Assembly: GCA_003344405.1 (NCBI GenBank)
Contig: NOWV01000056.1
Location: forward strand, 62,001-126,000
Direction of reading: 5' to 3'
Origin: Trichoplax sp. H2
Lineage: Eukaryota; Placozoa; Uniplacotomia; Trichoplacea
Length of the DNA: 64,000 nt
Part shown: in pieces, positions 11,378 through 23,800 of the stretch
Numbering within the stretch: the first letter of the stretch is position 1
How the letters are laid out: each line of letters begins with the position of its first letter
Translations under genes and position numbers: made by a program
The notes under the pieces: generated by a model
Told to the model about the DNA's origin: nothing
Databases searched by the model: none
Seen by the model: only the letters and a program-made list of their open reading frames with translations

Positions 11378-14300
11378 AATTAAGCTTTCTCTCGTAAACT
11401 GTGGAGGAGATTTCTGATGCTCTAGGCCTCCAGCCTCAAGGTTAACTTGCTGCTGAAATTGTGCAGTACTGAGCGCTGTACGTACAGTCCCGTATCTACA
11501 GTACTTTGTAGCGTTGAGTACAGTACTGGACTGTACAGAACGCAATACTGAACCATCGATGATGACGACTCAATGAGTACGCGACTGAAGCGGTATTGCG
11601 TTCAATATAGTGCTAAAACACTAACTTATGTCAATAGAGAAAGCCGTTGAATCGCTTACACGATTTACGCTCCGTACAGTACTTTTGTAGCCAGCGTACA
11701 GAAGTTTTCCCACGTGCATCATAATATTCACTGTAAATAACCTCCATGCGCATTGCAACCATGGACACTGGACAGTTGGACACCTACGGAAACAATTTCA
11801 CCCTAAAAGTAAATGTGATCGACTTTGGGGGATAAAATTGTAGCTATTGGAGTCCCTAATGGCAACCAACGTCAAGTTTCGAACTTACGTGCAGTACTGT
11901 ATCGCTTGGAGGAATTGTCCATCAAGTTTTTATAGACTACTACTTTAGAATGCAGTCTTGTAGTAGTCCATGGTTAGTATGATGAATCATGACAGACAGA
12001 TGGGACGTCTCGACGGTATGACACCATTTATTAATTAATTAATATACATAACATAAAGACAAATTAAATGATAATAAATACATGAAATAAATAGATATAA
12101 AGTGCTGCTTAAATGAATTCAATACTAACTTTAAACTAGCCGATAATGATTAACTTGGATCATATAAAAAGTTTTATACACATACATATGACTGAATGGC
12201 CTAAATAAAATACACTCTAACTCCAGTTAAGTTGAATATTTCATCCACATAATTAAGATTACTCTGTACTAAATAACTGTTAAGACTCAGGATTGTTCTT
12301 GACAGCAAACTTCAACTAGGCAATATGAAATCGGATACTTACCTTAATAACGAATATAACACTTGTATAAATATTTAATATTAAGCATCTATTTATGTTA
12401 ATATTATTTATGGTATGTTGTTAATAAGTTCGTTGCAGTAACTAAATATTTTAATATCCACAAATGATGGCTTTTACTAGATTGGAACACGAATGGCAAT
12501 TTAGGCAATCTTTTCACATGCTAAACAACAAGGCTTCCAGCTACCCATGGTTTATAGATTTGTTGGTTATCCAGGCTAAATATGTGTTCCAAAATAAACT
12601 AGCTACGCCAACGTATGGAACTCTATCAATAAAATGAGACAGTATCCAATCAGAAATAGAAAATTATACCGCAGCATGTATCCTTATCCCAGACTACAAA
12701 CGGATTTCTATTTGATATATATAATTAAGGATTACCTAAATTGAGTAGGCATAAAATAAAAGGTAATAATTTGTGCTGCCGGCCAAAACTAAATGGATAT
12801 AATCATTTATATCATTAAACAATTAACAACAAAGGGACTTTTATTTCTGTTACCTTGTAACTATTGCCTAACGCTGACAGGTAATCCTATTACAATTTAG
12901 AAATTGTAAATAAGAAAATTGAAGCGTTATTTGAAAATAATAGCTCTAATTTTTATGTTATTCGGTTATTGAATGCAGTATATTAACCATAAGCGAATTA
13001 CTGTACTTAAGTAAAATGTACATTATCCATTCAAGAGTAACGTAAAGGTACATTTTAAAATAATACAAAACAATATTAGCTCCAAGTTAAATTAAAATTG
13101 GCAAGATATGTACTCGCTGAAATTTTCTTTGGATCTGTGCAAAGTTTTTGCCTTCCAATAACGATGCCGTAGTAAAAATTGTCGCTAAAATACACGGAGA
13201 AAATACGGTCTTGTCGTATAATAAATAAAAAAGCTTGATTAATGTACATTTAACCGTACGTAGATTATTGGATATACATCATGCAAAAGTAGATTACAAT
13301 AGCTCTTATTCATTCAAAAATATAAAATACAGACTTCTTCTCAGTCTCTAGATCGACAGATAAAGAAAGCCTAATTTAATTTTAAGAGTACCTGATCACA
13401 TAGGAGTTTGCGCAAAGGAACTGCAACAGAAAAATAAATGCAAATTCAATAAAATAACATCATTTGGCTATTGGCATATAGAGTTGTTTGGCAGAGCTAT
13501 AGTCATTAAAATTACAAGAAAAACATGAACTGCCTCTAGTGGAGATCATGCAACAAGGTTAGAATTGTACTTTCACGCAGTACACATGCGTGTACACTCG
13601 TGCTTTCCATACTCCAGGCAAGGCATAGTCAATTACAGCAATCACACCGTGTCATTAAGAACAAAAGTAGAAAAAAGCATCATCATCAATTTTAAATCTT
13701 ACTATGCTTGAGAGGTGGCTTTATAATCCTATCTAGAAATCGATACCATACTACCAAGGCTGGTCCCTAAATTTATCAAGAGGGTCAAAATTTGATTTCA
13801 TTATTTTAGCACAAATGGCTATCTTTGCAGGAATGGTTGAATACTCAAATACATATAAAATACTAGGATTGTCTTCTTCGAAATAGAAGTATTGATTGCA
13901 ATCTAATAAGTTCTAAGTATTGACTACGGAGTACAATCAAAATTTATAGTATTCCTTCCATGCCTAGCATCATTTAAGTGAAAGAGTTGTACTGTCATTA
14001 TCAAAATACCGTGAGGCAGAATCCAATCGTTGTCATTCGAAGTGTTCTCATAATATTATGGTCAGAACCACGTCGTTCTACAACCTGCTGCGCTATGACA
14101 TCACCCATTCCATTCAATGTTCCTAAAATCCGTTTTGGAAATGGCAGCAAGTCAGATTTGAAACATAACTACAGAGTATGCAAGCTGGTTATTGATTAAT
14201 TTGAAATAACTATCAAGGAAGAAAATGAATTGTTGACAGCAAGTACTGTATCAGCGAATTGCACTATACGATGCCGGCTACGACCAGCTACGAACTGTTA

Positions 14301-14749
14301 CTTGGTGTTTACATTTTCCTTCACCTATTACAAGCATCCTTATGACGTTAGCATAGTAGATTAGCTAAACACTATGCAGCCATCTATACTATTGAGCTAT
14401 AGATGCATGGTAAAAATGGATCGATTGCATTGATGTACCTGTAGTGACAATTTGGCCCCAGACTGGATATTTCTGCAAGAATGAGGTGTAAATGCGCCAT
14501 ACTTTCATTGCTCTTCAGAACACACTTCAAGTAGTGATCGATTGATTTGCTGGCTGCTGATGTATAATTTCTGCGTAAGGGATACGTTACAGAATGAGAG
14601 GAGTAGCTTTAACCTAAAATGGTATTATTTCAATCGTTTTGATCAGATTCATTCAAGTTTTACGAGGTCCATGTCATGTCATGTTGGAGCAGGCTGTTGC
14701 AGAGTAGCAGTACAACTTTGCGCTTGATTATTCACGTTCGTGTGCACTG
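11378..14749. other. Intergenic upstream of NHP2, with TACAGTAC-type motifs near the gene
   Basis: At 11473-11540 and 11670-11702 there are short GTACAGTAC, CTGTACAG and CGTACAGT motifs just upstream of NHP2, the same vocabulary as the large field at 14750-15955. The remainder is AT-rich with no recognisable exon. TTAATTAATTAAT near 12030-12045 is simple sequence. Confidence 0.5.
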
Positions 14750-15955
14750 TGTAGTACAGTGTACAGTACAGTATACTGTACCTGTATTGTACAGTACAGT
14801 ACTGACTACCACAGAGCACTAAAACTAAAAGAAAGTCTTTTAGCAGATTTTCATTTTAGTGGTCCATCAGTCCATGGCCTTGCCCATAGTCTATTATACA
14901 GTCTATTGTACACTACTGTACAGTACAGTAGATGCAAACTTTCTGAAGTCTGTACAGTATATCAGAATGATTCACCTACTGTATACTTCTGCATGATTCA
15001 TCAGGTAAAAGCAAGTCTTTTTAGTCGATTTTCATTTTAGTGGTCCGTGACCTTGCCCAAAGTCTATTATAACTGTACAGTAGATCCAAATTTTCTGAAG
15101 TCTGTGCATACTCTACAGTATCTCTATAGCAGAATGATTCACCTATACAGTACAGTACAGTACTACTGCATGATTCATCAGGTATCCAATTTGATGTGGT
15201 AAAAAAATAACGTTGGAAGTGGTTGATTCGGTCCATTCTCTTGTCTCTTCTGAACCTAATACCCGAACAAATAATCGCATTTCAAGCAGTACTGTGCACT
15301 GTACAGTAGTGTACAGTACTGCAGTGAATCGGCTTCAAGCTTGAAGAATAAATCAAGAAATAAACTCATTATTATTTCTTGATTGATTTTAGAGAATAGG
15401 CTCAAAACCGTAACGTAATTGGATCCTTGTAAGAAGCAATTTTTTGCCATAACAACGAAACGAACCATGATCTACAGTACAGTACTGTAGTGTACAGTAC
15501 GTTGATTGATTTTGCTGAGAATACAGTACAGTAGACAGATACTGTACTGTACACTGTACAGTGTACAGTATGTACCGTTTACAGTACACCGGTGATACTG
15601 TACTCAGTACAGTACAGTGTACAGTACAGTCTCTCGTGTATTGATTGATTTTGCTCAGAATTGACAGCTCCTGTACACTGTACAGTACACTGTACAGTAC
15701 TGTACTATACAGTACAGTAGATACAGTGTACAGTATAGTACTGTACTGCACAGTACTGTATAAGAGTACCTTGCAGTACTGTACACTGTACTGTGACGCT
15801 TACAGTACTTTCCCATAGTCTTGATTGCATTGTACTGTACACTGTACTGTACTGTACTGTACAGTGTAGTGTACAGTACAGTACAGTACAGCACTGTGTA
15901 CACCGGCGATACTGTACAGTATCTCCCAGTATTGTACTGTACTAGGACACGCTCT
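14750..15955. repeat. Pentanucleotide field (TACAG)n / (CTGTA)n in alternating orientation
   Basis: Dozens of GTACAGTAC and GTACTGTAC motifs occur, often in period-5 runs that reverse orientation (for example CTGTACTGTACTGTACAG around 15845-15865), so many are palindromic or can form hairpins. The motifs also interrupt longer direct repeats: about 14831-15010 and 15011-15185 are two copies of a unit near 180 bp, sharing TTTTCATTTTAGTGGTCC and GCATGATTCATCAGGTA, and TTGATTGATTTTGCT recurs at about 15503 and 15639. Long open frames here are low-complexity (Tyr, Val, Cys, Ser, Leu) readings of the repeat and not genes. Confidence 0.85.
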
Positions 15956-16118
15956 GGAGTAGAGGAGGCAATAGTGAGTTAATGGGACAACTTACCGACT
16001 CAACAGTCCAGTTAGCACCTTGGTCATCTCGACAAGCTAGCGGATAATTAATTGATCAAGAACGCTGCTGCATTCTACTTGCAGCTGGATTGGATAACTC
16101 ATTGCAATTGATTGATTG

Positions 16119-19100
16119 ATGAGTAAGATGGATGTACTTGCATCGACTTCAAGCAATAATAATGTCACAACCATGACGGCATTTCCGTTAACGTCTTACT
16201 CCAATGATGCGGCAAGTATTCGCGATATCAAGACAGCGTATCATTCAGTTAAATTCGATAGTCCGTCCAGTGATAATGGCAGCGTTTTCTCCGATGTGGT
16301 GACTGATGATCGAGGAGATAGGTAAGATGATACACTTCTCTCCTAATATCATTACCAATTGGAAATGATCATCTACTCTTGGATAGTATAGGCTTATAAA
16401 TTTCACCATTCACTTGGTCGATCCATGTACAGCAGATGCAACACATTCTAGTTAATATCAACTTGCCAGTTTAATGAATAACGCAATGAATCACAGTACA
16501 ATTATCAATCATTCAAATTCAAATTGTATACCGTCAATTCTACTTATTGGATCCAATCTTCCAACGACAAGTAAAATTGATTCACATCAACATTATACCC
16601 ATACACAAGTACAATGTCAAGAGAGTATCTACTTACAATAAGAGGAGATTTGCAATTCGTAAGCAGTAATCGCCCTTGTTCATGATGGATGTTCTACTCG
16701 TCAACCGACCAATGATGAACAATTACTGTAACAGAAATCCAGCAAGACGTGATACAATGCTTGCCAAATCGTAATGCTCACAATACAAATTCATGATTCT
16801 ACTGTATTTCTAGATACATATCCTACTTCATGGTGTCTTATGTGTTTATCAATGTGGAGGATAGTGCAAAATTACTACAAGTTGATGCCATCCTACATTA
16901 CTAGTCAACATAGAGGTATACGGTACACAGATAGAAATGAAATGGTCACGGCTTGTAGTAATGTACGTACAATAACAAGGGTCTTAAGCTATCCAACATT
17001 CCAAGATACTTCTTAACGATTAGGCATAGCATTACTGTAGTTACGATCAAAAATAGATTGTGTAATATGGAGTTGCTGATAGCAAAACGTTTTGATTTAA
17101 ATCTTGACTACGCGTTTTACCATACTAGAAATCGGCTCTTCCTTTGCTAATCGCAAGAGTACTACTCACACCTTACATTGAAAGTAGAAGATAAGTTGCT
17201 TCAGTTTACTTATTGTCATATTGCTCAATACTAAAGGCATTGCCCACTGCAGTGCAGGTCTATTCCACGATGATACTTACAATATAGGAATTTTGAGGAT
17301 AGCGTACTTGAAACGAATGTATTTTAGAAGTCTTTATCTTTACGTACAGTACGTACACCAGGTAACCGATCAGTTTATCGTAGTGGGTATCATGAAGTTT
17401 CTAACGTATGTCTAGACTTAATTCCTTCCATTAGCTTACCAGTACTGATCCTACTGGAATCATATATAATGAGAACATTCAAAATCATTTTTCTATTATT
17501 GGACTGTTATTACATCATATCCTCTAGCAAATATCACAACTACACAACTACTCAAGAAATGATACAGTATCTACCTTACCAAGGCATAATTTAGTGCCAC
17601 ATAAACACAATCCAGTCAGGATCAACTTTATATATGACATTAAACATCATCGTTCATACGAAAGATCTTTTGATTCAATTCACTGCTTGATGTAAATAGT
17701 CCTACGGTATGCACTACAGTCAGAGAATTCGAAAATATGTCGATTTCTCCATCTGCTAGACGGTAACGGATGATTTTAAATCAACTTGATAGAGTATTAG
17801 CTATAATAAAACAGAATCTGACATTAACGCTACAGTAAATGCGAATTAGTATAAATTCTATGCTAATTCGTTTTTATTAATTATACAACGTATATATCAT
17901 TATTATTGATATCAAGTTATTTCAGAAAATTACCGTAGCATGCATAGGTATTACAAGGTTGTGTTTGTAGACTTTCAAATGATGCAAAGGGAGGGGTTTA
18001 TTTTAAAATTAGTAGAAGCCGTAAAGGTATTTAGTAGTTTATAAAATTGCTACAAAGATAGAAGCTGTTGGCAAAACTGAATAAACTGACAGTAATACGC
18101 ATCACTCGTTATACAAGTCTAGTTAATAACTTATCCTAAAGAGCATAGTAGTACAACTTATCGAGTTATATGAAATATTTGTAAATGGATATCTAACGTC
18201 AATGCTGTATTTATTCTATTTAGCACAAGTATGGGTATTCAAGTTGATTACAATCCACATGTTTCTGCAGATACGTCTGGCGCCTTCTCGCAGCAAGATA
18301 GTAGTGGCTTATCGTCGATATTCGATGTACCTGTAGATCAAAATATCGCTGATGCAACTGTTGCCAACATGGATAATAATAATACAGGGTCAATTATGGC
18401 GAATACAGTAAGTAACTGCAGTAAATAGATAATTAGTAAATCTATGTAGCATGATGAACATAGTTTATGGTAAGAGTTAGTTATACCGGTAGTCTTACTC
18501 TACATTTGCTCTTTTCAATACTCAAGAGGAATTTTTATAGAATCAATTTGAATGTCACTATATGCAACGATATGCTTGATACCTTTACATTATAAGATTA
18601 CTACAAATTCAATCTCAATTATATCACAGAGAATTCAAGCGCTTTTTGATGTTCGCTTTAAAATCGATACATATTAATCGAAGAAATTAAAGGGGTATGC
18701 AGTTCGTGACCACTACCAGCAGTACAATTGCCGCGCAATTATATGATTTCACACAGTAGAAGTGTAATTCAATTGTATGGACTGCAAAATACGACCTTAA
18801 ATGAATGAATACCATTTAAATGCATTTCTGGTTAAGATAATCCCATTAATTACGGTATAAGAAATGCTGATTATACAACAATATAAATAGATGATAAAGT
18901 TTAAACATAAAATTGATGTTATGAAGCCTTATGGTTAAAATATTAAAGTGTGCTATACCTAAATGGCAGCTAAATTAGATAGTGATTGGAAATAATTATA
19001 CAGAAAGCAACATGTATTAATTTGAAGAGTTATTGGTAACGCTATTATACGTGTTCTATCATGGATATAAATACTTTATAGTCCTGAAACTGTAGTTTTC

Positions 19101-20846
19101 TACAAAGACTAGCAAACTAATTTACATATTTAACTGTCAGCTTTTATTTTATCTCACTACCTTAAATTTTGCAATAGGGCCCCAAACGCAGAGGAGGCTG
19201 GCCAAAGGGCAAAAAAAGAAAGCGAGCCGAACGTAAAAGCGGAGTACCGAAAGCGCCAATGACAGGGTTTATGAACTTTAAAATGACTTCAAATTAATCC
19301 CTATTATGAAGATATCTGCTTTGAAAGCTCTATTAGAGTTACTAGAGTCTGATTTTAAGATTTAATATAACGTCATTAAAACATGACATAAAATTTCTTT
19401 CTCTCAAACTTAGCTACGTGCGTTTCTTAAATTCTCGGAGGGAACAAGTCAAATCAGAACATCCTAACCTTTCCTTTCCAGAGATAACTAAATTTTTAGG
19501 AAACGAATGGAGCAAGATGAAATTAAGTGCTAAGCAGGCACGTTTAGATTTCTTACCATATACGTACAGAAAAAAAGTTATCGAAAACTAAATCATAGAA
19601 TTACTTACACGTTTCTACACACTTTGATTAATCTCAACACGTACTAGCTACTTAATTTTTTAATTACTAAAAATTCTTTTCCATTTTTTTTGTTTTAGAA
19701 ATTTCTGGATGAAGCGGAAGCAGACAAGAGACGATATGTTGAAGAACTGAAAGCTTATCAGTGTAGTGATGGTTACCGATCAGAAGCAAGTAGAGAATCT
19801 TCAAAAAAGAGTAAATTATTTACAGGTTAGTTTATATATAGGCAACAGAAGTAAAATCCTTATTCAACACATGCAAAGTATTAATGTAAACTCGATAGGG
19901 ACTGGAATGAATAGCGCCTATATCGCTAACGACTTTGAGGTAAATTTATAATCCGTTATAATTTCGTAAAGCCAATATCTTGCAACCGGTGAATAGTATC
20001 GCAATAATAAGGTTTTTGGGTCGTACCACGCACCACTATAGGATGACGAAAGTGACGAACTATTCTGTCGAGTATGTAATCAATACTTTAGTTCGTTACA
20101 CAACAAGCGCGAGCATATGTTCGGAAGGCAACATTTACAAAATTTAACAAGTAAGTTCATCAGATTGTAACGTATAATTGATACACTGGTATTGCAGTAT
20201 TTGACATGTTATGCGCTAAAACGTTATACTGCCAGTGGGGTAATAATATGGTGTCTTGTTAATCACTTAACAGACGCAAGCAATTCCCAAAATAATAATA
20301 ATAGCAACTACGACAATACCACGACGCACAAGTATCAGAAAGCTGTAGATAACGATGAATTTAAACCAATTAGTACCTTGACTCTGTCAATTGATGGCTT
20401 ACTAGCTGATTTTTATTACCAGAATCAATGTAAGGAACCTACATGATTAGATCCAAGACTTCTAGTAATACTTAACATGCAATATGATTAGCAATTTCTT
20501 ATACTTAACAGTGCGAGAAAGCGAGATTAAATATTTGAAGAAATCATTGCCAACGAACCAGCGTGTAAATATTCAATTACAAGAACAGGCAGAAAATCTA
20601 AAGGTAGAGTTTATACCGCGCACTTTATTTTTAAAAGACTACTTCGAAAGCGGTTAAATTTCGGTTGTATTTTTTCATAACTTTAATCTATGTAATTACT
20701 ACATTTAGGCGATGCAGCGAAAACTTAATAATGAAATTGCAGCCCTAAAAGAGTACGGTGCAACTTTAAATCAGCACGTAGATTCTCTGAGATTATTGTC
20801 AACTCTGTCTTTAGCATCACATTTTGAAAATTATACTTTTCCGTGA
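16119..20846 (+). CDS. HMG20: HMG20A/B (iBRAF/BRAF35) homologue with a U1-type zinc finger (10 exons)
   Basis: Proposed exons: 16119-16321, 18224-18407, 19178-19266, 19414-19537, 19699-19825, 19899-19939, 20042-20150, 20274-20429, 20512-20603, 20709-20846. All junctions are in phase and give 420 aa, against about 320-350 in vertebrates. HMG20A/B are nuclear proteins of the LSD1-CoREST (BHC) repressor system. Order: disordered Ser/Asn-rich N-terminus; basic [13 protein letters not shown] (134-145), a hallmark of HMG20; HMG box at about 153-221 with [27 protein letters not shown] and [21 protein letters not shown]; finger C265-x2-C268-x12-H281-x5-H287; [18 protein letters not shown] and a C-terminal coiled coil (about 340-405). 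Intron 4 (19538-19698) starts with GC. The exon 6 acceptor is the least certain: AG at 19840-19841 is also in phase but leaves a 16-base intron. Upstream exons cannot be excluded. Confidence 0.85.
17842..17870. repeat. Short inverted repeat in HMG20 intron 1
   Basis: CGAATTAG (17842-17849) pairs with CTAATTCG (17863-17870); inner ATA/TAT bases can extend the stem. It is followed by a T run. It lies inside the 1.9 kb first intron, and no function is implied. Confidence 0.4.
19538..19698 (+). other. Probable GC-AG intron inside the HMG box coding region
   Basis: The upstream exon ends AGTGCTAAGCAG and the next bases are GCACGT; no GT occurs nearby in phase. The downstream exon opens after TTTTGTTTTAG with AAATTTCTGGATGAAGC. 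Joining gives [18 protein letters not shown], collinear with the HMG20 helix 3 region (EEKQRYLDEADRDKERY in vertebrates). Reading through gives unrelated residues and a stop. CAG/GCACGT fits the strong-consensus context required by GC donors. Confidence 0.75.
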
Positions 20847-23800
20847 ATGATAATACAATTTTTGGTTGTACTAATCCGTGTTTCGACTGCAAAATCCAGA
20901 AATATCAATTTAAAACTCTTAGCTATTGTATAAAGTCTTATACTGAAAGATAAGCTACTATTTCCAATCTCATTTTTTTTAATAATGATGACGTTGGTAA
21001 TGCGTAATGTGATAAAATTTGATTAGTTAGTTATTGCATTACATAATGCATGCAGGTTTATAGAAAATGTGATTATATTTCAAATTTCATAAATTTGCAG
21101 TTTTTTATTTGATTTTTTATCAACGAGAAAATACCGTACTAGTCAGGGAGTATTATCATCAATCAAATTTTTTCTATTGCCGAAAAAGATGATATCTTGT
21201 ATTTTTTTATGCGATCTTGCAGTCATTTGACTTATAGAACTGTTTGCTGGTTGAATATCGTGAACAACAATTAATTTATTATAATATGATCTACTGCCTC
21301 AATGTTAAAGAAATTTACTACTGTTATAAACTTTCGTTACATGCAATGTATTATCATGCAACAACACAGGATTCGTGCTATATCAAAGGTCTCGAGATTT
21401 GATTAAATATAAATGTAAATAATGGATTTCAAAAACTTTTCAGAATCAATTTCTTCTTAGTGTCTATAACATCAATAAGATCAATTTATTTACATTTTAC
21501 TACCATCAGCTGATCCTTATATAAAATCACGCCTTAGACGATAAAATATTCATCTCAATGTTATTATTTCTTACCGATTGCATAAAAACATTTATTAATG
21601 TATTTAATATTTGAAACCATGTCTGTTGTACAGTGAATGCAAGTTATAGCGATATACCATGTCGTTGTAGTAAGGAATAATGCGATATTACTCATTTGAT
21701 ATTAAAAATATCTAATGTTACGAAATATCTTATTTAAGGAAATTTTTTCAATTTGATTCCTATTACTTTTGAAACATGCTAATAAACTACCATTGATTTA
21801 CCCTTGCATTAGTTTAATCCTAAAATTGGACAAACGAGCTTATTTTTAATTAGCAGTTTCGGTTAACTTTAGATTCTATTTGGCTGCTGATTGCAAATGT
21901 ATAACTTTAATTGCTATATCTTAACACAAATAAGTAGTTGCATATACTTATTTAGATATCCACGAACATTACCTACTTTGAGGTACAATTCGTGGTTGCA
22001 AAAGATGATATAAATAAGTTCATTGTTGCAAATAGCTATAAAGCACCAGAAAATGATTCTATACAATAAGGAGACACTTTGATCTTCTAAGCTGATATTT
22101 GTATCACTTTAATTAAGCAACCTAACTATTAATTATAATCACCAACGGGAATTTCAGGACCAGACCTTTGCAAATATACCGTTTCACAACAGTCCGTCTT
22201 CAAATAAATTTGATACGCTATCAATTAATAAGAGTACTTTAGATATTTATGTGCATATTATCGTGCAGGTACTGCACTACTACGAAACTAGCTCTGTAAT
22301 ACTTACATCTCCGATAATTTTTGAGTTTAGATTATGTTATTCACCTTACTAATAGACTACAACTGCTGATTGTTCATAGAAATTGAATCAACTCTTATAC
22401 TAAAAGTTTATAACTTCTAAGAGGCAGATTTATACTTTCAAGCCGTAGTAAGAGTGTATAGGAAGCGACAATAAATGCTTATTCGGTCTCCTATCCTATA
22501 ACATACCAGACGATACTCTACCTTACCTCATTGGAAGATTAATTAATAAAGTAGTTTTTAACTCTATACGAGGAAATCAATTGCATACATAGAATTTATT
22601 TGTAAGAGTAAAAGTTTTCGACGGTTAGCTTTCGATAATGTTGCTTAAGATGTACTTCACATGTTTATCCTTTCCGCATTTTCTATAGAAATTATAACGT
22701 CAATACCGAAACGCATTTATGTAAATGATATTTTAGAGAGACCAAAGCAATTACAGATAACGATACTAAAATTAAAATACTATTGTTAAAATGTAGCAAA
22801 TGTAAGCAAGATAATAATGTAGATAACAAAAGCTCAATCTTTGTTTATGATTTCTTTATGTTATACTGTTGTAAAGGATGCTATCTATCCGTCTCCTATT
22901 TAGTTATATGATGTATATCTGCTTAATTTCGTTTACTGTATTGCTGGTAGCCGCTGATATCGTATTGCGGAACTAAATCAGTTAACTATATACATAATAA
23001 AAACTAATTTTATTTACAATTTCTTTATATTAAACTCGTGTGCAGGGTGATTGCTTTGTGTAATATCTAGTAATATTTAAATGCCCACAGAGATTTGTAA
23101 TAAATGATTATATGTCTATTAGTGTCACCTCTAATGTTTCAAAGGTTTCTAGATAAAGACTTTGTTTATCTTATCCATTTCCTTAAGTTTTCAGTTAGTC
23201 GATATACCGTACCTAATCTGCAAAATTATAAAAATCGCCAGAAAAATTATGCTATTCCATAGGATAGTACGGCTTTGTTTTCTTTTAGGAAAGCAGAAGT
23301 GCAATAATGAATTGGCCAGCTGGTATTACAAACGTCATAACGTTAATAAACCATCCAATATTATACAAAGAGCAAATACCGTAAATTTCTACCGCATATT
23401 GTGACTGCTTTAGTTATTTAATTTTTTTAAGCGAGGAAATAAAACGCTATGACAGTCCTCATTGAGGCAAGAAATCTTCGGTTTGCAGGTAGATAGGGAT
23501 GATTGTTGCAGGAAAATTTACTGGTTTTTCCATTATTTGAGTCTCGTTTGTACACAAAGATTACATTGACTACATATTTCTTCAAGGTAGATCAATCTTT
23601 ATTTAAAAAAAATATTCAACAGTAAGACTTACAGCTCATTTCTCTTCCTTATTTGTACATGCATTTCAATATTTTCAATTTCGAGCAAAGTTTAATAAAC
23701 ATCGATGAGATTTCTAACATTAATTTAAATTATGAAAAGAGCAATTTTACAATCTTCAATATTATAATATACCGATGTAGAATTTTCATTGTACAAAAAT

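Noticed and set aside
14759-15903. Several open frames of 60-120 codons on both strands
   Set aside because: They are translations of the TACAG/CTGTA repeat, rich in Tyr, Val, Leu, Ser and Cys, with no domain and no consistent frame.
16774-17415. Two open frames inside HMG20 intron 1
   Set aside because: No splice sites linking them in phase to exons 1 and 2, which join cleanly without them.
19826-19841. A 16-base intron in HMG20
   Set aside because: In phase, but far below a workable spliceosomal intron; AG at 19898 gives a 73-base intron with the same frame.
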